Origin: Nitrospinaceae bacterium
GTDB taxonomy: Bacteria; Nitrospinota; Nitrospinia; Nitrospinales; VA-1
DNA: 10,045 nucleotides
NCBI GenBank assembly: GCA_029261675.1
Contig: JAJDBA010000191.1
Span: forward strand, 1 to 10,045
Direction: 5' to 3'
Part shown: positions 6,028-10,045 of the stretch, in pieces
Layout: each line of letters begins with the position of its first letter
Numbering within the stretch: position 1 is the first letter of the stretch
The notes under the pieces: generated by a model
What the model saw: only the letters and a program-made list of their open reading frames with translations
What the model was told of the DNA's origin: nothing
Databases searched by the model: none
Program-made: the position numbers and the translations under genes

Positions 6028-8796
6028 ATGGCCAATTCAAACCAGAATCCAGAACAAAAAGCCCGTGACAACATTGATGCGATGTTGGTTGAGGCTGGCT
6101 GGCATGTTCAGGATAAGGACAGTATCAATTTTAATGCCGGGCTGGGCGTGGCTGTTCGGGAATATCAAACCGATGTTGGCCCCGCCGATTATGCCTTGTT
6201 CGTAGACAAACAGGCGGTCGGCGTTATAGAGGCCAAGCGAGAAAAAGAAGCGCAGAACATCACAACCGTGGAAATGCAATCCGGCGACTATGCCAAGGCA
6301 AAACTGAAATGGGTACAGAATAGTGAGCCACTACCTTTCGTTTATGAAAGCACGGGCATTATCACGCGCTTTACAAACGGGCGCGACCCCAAGCCTCGTT
6401 CACGGGAAATCTTCACTTTCCACAAACCAGAGACACTGGCCGAATGGCTTTCCAAAGACAAGTCATTGCGCGGGCGCTTGTTGGATATGCCACCCCTTAA
6501 CCACGAGGGATTACGAAAATGTCAGATCTTAGCGATTGAAAACCTGGAAGCCTCCTTTAAAGAAGACAAGCCCCGTGCGCTTATTCAGATGGCCACTGGC
6601 TCAGGCAAGACCTTTACCGCCATTACGTCCGTTTACCGTCTTCTCAAACATGCCGATGCCAAACGCGTCCTGTTTCTGGTAGACACCAAAAACCTTGGCG
6701 AACAGGCTGAGCAGGAATTCATGAAATTCGTCCCCAATGACGATAACCGCAAATTTACCGAGCTTTACAATGCGCGGCGGCTTTCATCCCCTTACGTTCC
6801 CAAAGACGCGCAAGTCTGTATCAGCACGATCCAGCGCATGTATTCCATCCTTAAAGACGAGGAACTTGACGAAGCGTTGGAAGAGCTAAACCCGGCGGAA
6901 CAAATGACGCGCCCGAAAGAGCCAGTGCCTGTCGGCTATAACGAAAAAGTCCCGCCGGAATTCTTTGATTTCATCATCATTGATGAATGTCACCGCTCTA
7001 TCTACAACACATGGCGGCAAGTGCTGGAGTATTTTGACGGGTACTTGATCGGCCTGACCGCTACGCCGGATAACCGCACCTATGGCTTTTTTGAAAAGAA
7101 TGTGGTGAGTGAATACGATCACGAAAAGGCTGTAGCAGACGGCGTGAATGTCGGCAATGAAATCTATGTGATCGAGACGGAACGCACCACGGGCGGCGGC
7201 ACTATCAAGGCCGACCAGCAAATAGAGCGCCGGGAGAAACTCACCCGCAAAAAACGCTGGGAGCGACAGGATGAAGAGGAAGTCTATTCCGCCAAACAGC
7301 TTGACCGCGATATTGTGAACCCCGATCAAATCCGTACCGTTATCCGCACATTCAGGGATAAGCTGCCCGATATTTTCCCCGGACGCAAAGAGGTTCCCAA
7401 AACGCTGATTTTTGCCAAAACGGACAGCCACGCTGATGACATTATCCAAACAGTGCGCAAAGAGTTTGGCGAAGGCAACGAGTTTTGCAAGAAAATCACT
7501 TATAAAGCCAAGGAAAACCCAAAATCCGTTCTGGCGCAGTTCCGCAATGATTATAACCCGCGCATTGCTGTGACGGTGGATATGATCGCCACGGGCACGG
7601 ATATCCAACCGCTGGAATGCCTCCTGTTCATGCGCGATGTCAAAAGCCGCAATTACTTTGAGCAAATGAAGGGGCGCGGCACAAGGACGCTGAATTATGA
7701 CGATCTGAAGAAAGTCACGCCCTCCGCCGCAACTGGGAAAACGCACTATGTCATTGTGGATGCCATTGGTGTCACAAAATCCTTGAAAACCGCCAGCCAG
7801 CCGCTGATTACAAAACCATCAGTGCCCTTAAAAGACCTTGCAATGGGCGTGATGATGGGCGCAAGCGATGAAGATACGGTCAGTTCCTTGGCCGGGCGGC
7901 TGTCCCGCCTGAATAAACAGCTTGATGATAAAGATTTAGAGCGCATAAAGGAAAAAACTGGCGGCATAGAGCTGACCGATATTGTCGGCGGGCTGCTTGC
8001 GGCGATTGACCCGGACAAGGTCGAAACAAAAGCGAGAGAGATTGAACAAACCCCTGCCACGCAAGAACCAAAAGAGGAAACGAAGAGTCAAGCGCAAGGA
8101 AAATTAGTGAGCGATGCCGCCAATGTCTTCACCGGCGAGCTGATTGATCTGCTGGATAATATCCGCCGGGACAAGGAACAAACCATAGACCATGAGAGCC
8201 TTGATAACGTCACACGCGCGGAATGGGACGGCGATGCGCAGGAAAATGCCTTGAGCCTTGTGCAGGATTTTGAAAGCTATTTACAGGAAAACTGCGATGA
8301 AATCGAGGCACTGACCATCTTTTTCAAAACGCCCCACCGGCGGCAAAACGTGACTTACGCCATGATTAAACAGCTTTTGGATACCTTAAAGCAGGATAAG
8401 CCGAAGCTTGCGCCGGTGCGGGTCTGGCGTGCCTATGCCTATCTTGATGAGGTGAAGAGTCAAAACCCGGTGAGTGAGCTAACCGCGATTATCGCCCTGA
8501 TCCGCCGAGCGTGCGGCATAGATAAAACCATTGCTCGCCACAGCGACATTGTACGCAAGAATTTTCAGGACTGGATTATGAAACACCACAGCGGCGGCGG
8601 CACGAAATTCAACAAGGAACAAATGGAATGGCTGCACATGATCCGCGACCATGTCATGAATTCCTTTCATATCGAGCGCGACGATCTGGAAGCCAGCCCC
8701 TTCGACGCCCATGGCGGCATGGGCAAAATGTATCAGCTCTTCGGCGATGATATGGATAGCCTTCTGGGCGAATTGAATGAGGTGCTGGCGGCATGA
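6028..8796 (+). CDS. hsdR: Type I restriction enzyme R subunit (HsdR, EcoEI-like C-terminus)
   Basis: The 922-residue protein is the translocating and cutting subunit of a type I restriction-modification complex. The N-terminal PD-(D/E)XK nuclease shows D54 and E68-A-K70 (in VGVIEAKR). A superfamily 2 helicase motor follows: Walker A ATGSGKT (189-195), DECH box (319-322), LTATP (343-347), a second RecA-like domain with TGTDIQPLECLLFMRDVKS, and motif VI with QMKGRGTRT (546-554), including arginines R550 and R553. The C-terminal third matches the EcoEI-type R-subunit C-terminal domain that contacts the methyltransferase core. All catalytic motifs seen are intact, so the subunit is probably active. 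ATG at 6028 has no clear Shine-Dalgarno, so initiation may be weak; the next in-frame Met (residue 19) would cut into the conserved N-terminus. The stop overlaps the hsdS start by 4 bases. GC is about 50% in sampled lines. Confidence 0.95.
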   Translation: MANSNQNPEQKARDNIDAMLVEAGWHVQDKDSINFNAGLGVAVREYQTDVGPADYALFVDKQAVGVIEAKREKEAQNITTVEMQSGDYAKAKLKWVQNSEPLPFVYESTGIITRFTNGRDPKPRSREIFTFHKPETLAEWLSKDKSLRGRLLDMPPLNHEGLRKCQILAIENLEASFKEDKPRALIQMATGSGKTFTAITSVYRLLKHADAKRVLFLVDTKNLGEQAEQEFMKFVPNDDNRKFTELYNARRLSSPYVPKDAQVCISTIQRMYSILKDEELDEALEELNPAEQMTRPKEPVPVGYNEKVPPEFFDFIIIDECHRSIYNTWRQVLEYFDGYLIGLTATPDNRTYGFFEKNVVSEYDHEKAVADGVNVGNEIYVIETERTTGGGTIKADQQIERREKLTRKKRWERQDEEEVYSAKQLDRDIVNPDQIRTVIRTFRDKLPDIFPGRKEVPKTLIFAKTDSHADDIIQTVRKEFGEGNEFCKKITYKAKENPKSVLAQFRNDYNPRIAVTVDMIATGTDIQPLECLLFMRDVKSRNYFEQMKGRGTRTLNYDDLKKVTPSAATGKTHYVIVDAIGVTKSLKTASQPLITKPSVPLKDLAMGVMMGASDEDTVSSLAGRLSRLNKQLDDKDLERIKEKTGGIELTDIVGGLLAAIDPDKVETKAREIEQTPATQEPKEETKSQAQGKLVSDAANVFTGELIDLLDNIRRDKEQTIDHESLDNVTRAEWDGDAQENALSLVQDFESYLQENCDEIEALTIFFKTPHRRQNVTYAMIKQLLDTLKQDKPKLAPVRVWRAYAYLDEVKSQNPVSELTAIIALIRRACGIDKTIARHSDIVRKNFQDWIMKHHSGGGTKFNKEQMEWLHMIRDHVMNSFHIERDDLEASPFDAHGGMGKMYQLFGDDMDSLLGELNEVLAA

Positions 8797-10045
8797 TGGA
8801 GAAAAAAAAGGATGTCGAAGATTGGACGCCATCATCACCTAATGTTGCTGAACATTGGGAAGTGGCTGAGTTTGAAGATTTATTACAAAATGTATCTACT
8901 AATGGAATTAAAATCCCTCAAAAAGCTTACCTGTCTGAGGGAGAGTTTCCAGTTATTGACCAAGGACAAGATTTAATAGGCGGTTATACAAATGCTAAGG
9001 ATAAAGTATTAGAGGATTTAGGAAGCGTGGTTATTTTTGGAGATCACACAAGATGCTTTAAACAGATAAACTTTCCCTTTGCTCCAGGGGCAGATGGTAT
9101 AAAAATTCTTAAACCCGTCTCAGAAGTTGACCCAAAATTCATTTATTATTCTTTGAAAACAGTTAATCTTCCTAACCGTGGATATTCTAGGCATTATTCC
9201 TTTCTAAAAAAAAGTAAGCTGCCTCTTTGCTCATTAAACGAACAAGAGCGGATTGTAGCCAAGATTGAGGAGCTGTTTTCCGAACTGGATAAAGGCATGG
9301 AAAGCCTGAAAACCGCCCGCGCACAACTCAAAATCTACCGCCAATCCGTCCTGAAATCCGCCTTTGAAGGCAACCTCACCAAAGACTGGCGCGAGGAAAA
9401 TAAAGACAAATGCGAATCCGCCGATGAGCTGTTAAGCCGTATTCCAGCACACAGAAGAAAAAAGCTGGATGATGTTACCCTTAAGGAATCCAAAATTTTC
9501 CCTGCACTTCCATTGGGATGGAAATATGCACGGCTTGGATATTTCATAGATAATATCGGTGCAGGTAAGAGCTTCAAATGCGATGAACGCGAACCAAATC
9601 AAGAAGAAATTGGTGTTGCAAAAGTCAGTGCCGTTACTTGGGGTGAATATAACGAAAGCGAAAGTAAGACCTGCATTAACCCTGAAAAGATAAATCCAGA
9701 TTATTTTATAAATCGTGACGATTTTCTTTTCAGCCGTGCCAATACAATTGAATTGGTGGGAGCATGCGTTATTGTAAAAAAAGTTACCAAAAATGTGATG
9801 CTAAGCGACAAAACTCTACGCATTCAATTTGAAGAGATAAGTCCATATTACTTCCTATATTATCTACGCTCTCAAGCCGGACGGAACGAAATTATGGAAC
9901 GTTCAACCGGTAATCAGGACTCCATGCGTAATATTGGGCAAGAGCGAATTAGAAATATTATCATTCCTGCATGTTCGGCATTAGAGGCTGAACAAATTCA
10001 GAAGGAAATTCAACGGCAATTTTCTATTATTGAACAGTTTGAAAA
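8793..10045 (+). CDS. hsdS: Type I restriction enzyme specificity subunit HsdS (3' end beyond window)
   Basis: Hand translation gives 417 codons without a stop to the right edge. The first target recognition domain covers about residues 20-146. The central conserved helical region LNEQERIVAKIEELFSELDK... to SAFEGNLTKDWRE spans 148-201. The second recognition domain starts near LPLGW (239-243) and ends near 390, where the second conserved helix begins (SALEAEQIQKEIQ, from 395). HsdS reads a two-part DNA target, one half per domain, and docks HsdM and HsdR. The start ATG at 8793 sits in an ATGA overlap with hsdR and has GAGGTG (8779-8784) 8 bases upstream; ATG at 8796 is an alternative. An 8-A run lies in codons 3-6. 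The recognition domains are AT-rich (roughly 35-40% GC) while the central region is near 49%. Only the last conserved helix seems to be missing. Confidence 0.93.
   Translation, partial: MMEKKKDVEDWTPSSPNVAEHWEVAEFEDLLQNVSTNGIKIPQKAYLSEGEFPVIDQGQDLIGGYTNAKDKVLEDLGSVVIFGDHTRCFKQINFPFAPGADGIKILKPVSEVDPKFIYYSLKTVNLPNRGYSRHYSFLKKSKLPLCSLNEQERIVAKIEELFSELDKGMESLKTARAQLKIYRQSVLKSAFEGNLTKDWREENKDKCESADELLSRIPAHRRKKLDDVTLKESKIFPALPLGWKYARLGYFIDNIGAGKSFKCDEREPNQEEIGVAKVSAVTWGEYNESESKTCINPEKINPDYFINRDDFLFSRANTIELVGACVIVKKVTKNVMLSDKTLRIQFEEISPYYFLYYLRSQAGRNEIMERSTGNQDSMRNIGQERIRNIIIPACSALEAEQIQKEIQRQFSIIEQFE

Noticed and set aside
6886..7746. Long antisense open frame (286 codons) inside hsdR
   Set aside because: It lies opposite intact helicase motifs of hsdR, its translation resembles no family, and it has no supporting ribosome site. 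It results from the codon usage of the real gene.

Overview
The window looks like part of a defence island in a mobile or integrated region of a Gram-negative bacterium. The ~50% GC core genes, the ArdC-type antirestriction gene and the type I restriction genes suggest Pseudomonadota, perhaps an alphaproteobacterium. That placement is inferred from gene content and style only and is weak. No rRNA, tRNA, CRISPR array, transposase or integrase was seen.

Left part (1-3952, minus strand): a two-gene unit reading leftward. The upstream gene encodes a 370-residue Fic-domain AMP-transferase with an N-terminal DUF4172-like region, its own inhibitory motif and a C-terminal winged helix. Eleven bases after its stop codon starts a very large AT-rich gene, open from 2828 to the left edge (942 codons visible, C-terminus missing). 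It encodes a PD-(D/E)XK nuclease fused to a STAND/NACHT-type NTPase, as in Avs (AVAST) antiphage proteins. A promoter with a palindrome over its -10 box precedes fic.

Middle (3953-6027): a 721-base gene-poor stretch, whose second half is crowded with hairpins, leads into an ardC-type antirestriction gene (4674-5564). Two strong hairpins follow that gene, then an AT-rich intergenic region carrying a candidate promoter with an inverted repeat.

Right part (6028-10045, plus strand): hsdR (complete) and hsdS (cut by the right edge), overlapping by 4 bases. They encode the motor/nuclease and DNA-recognition subunits of a type I restriction-modification system. The methyltransferase gene hsdM is not in the window; it is probably just downstream of hsdS.

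Working together: the type I system would cut unmodified incoming DNA, and the Avs-like protein would sense a phage protein and degrade DNA. ArdC would protect the element itself from restriction when it enters a new host. The least explained parts are the fic/STAND-nuclease pairing and the hairpin-dense leader in front of ardC. Both long edge genes (1-2828 and 8793-10045) were read by hand translation and contain no internal stop.
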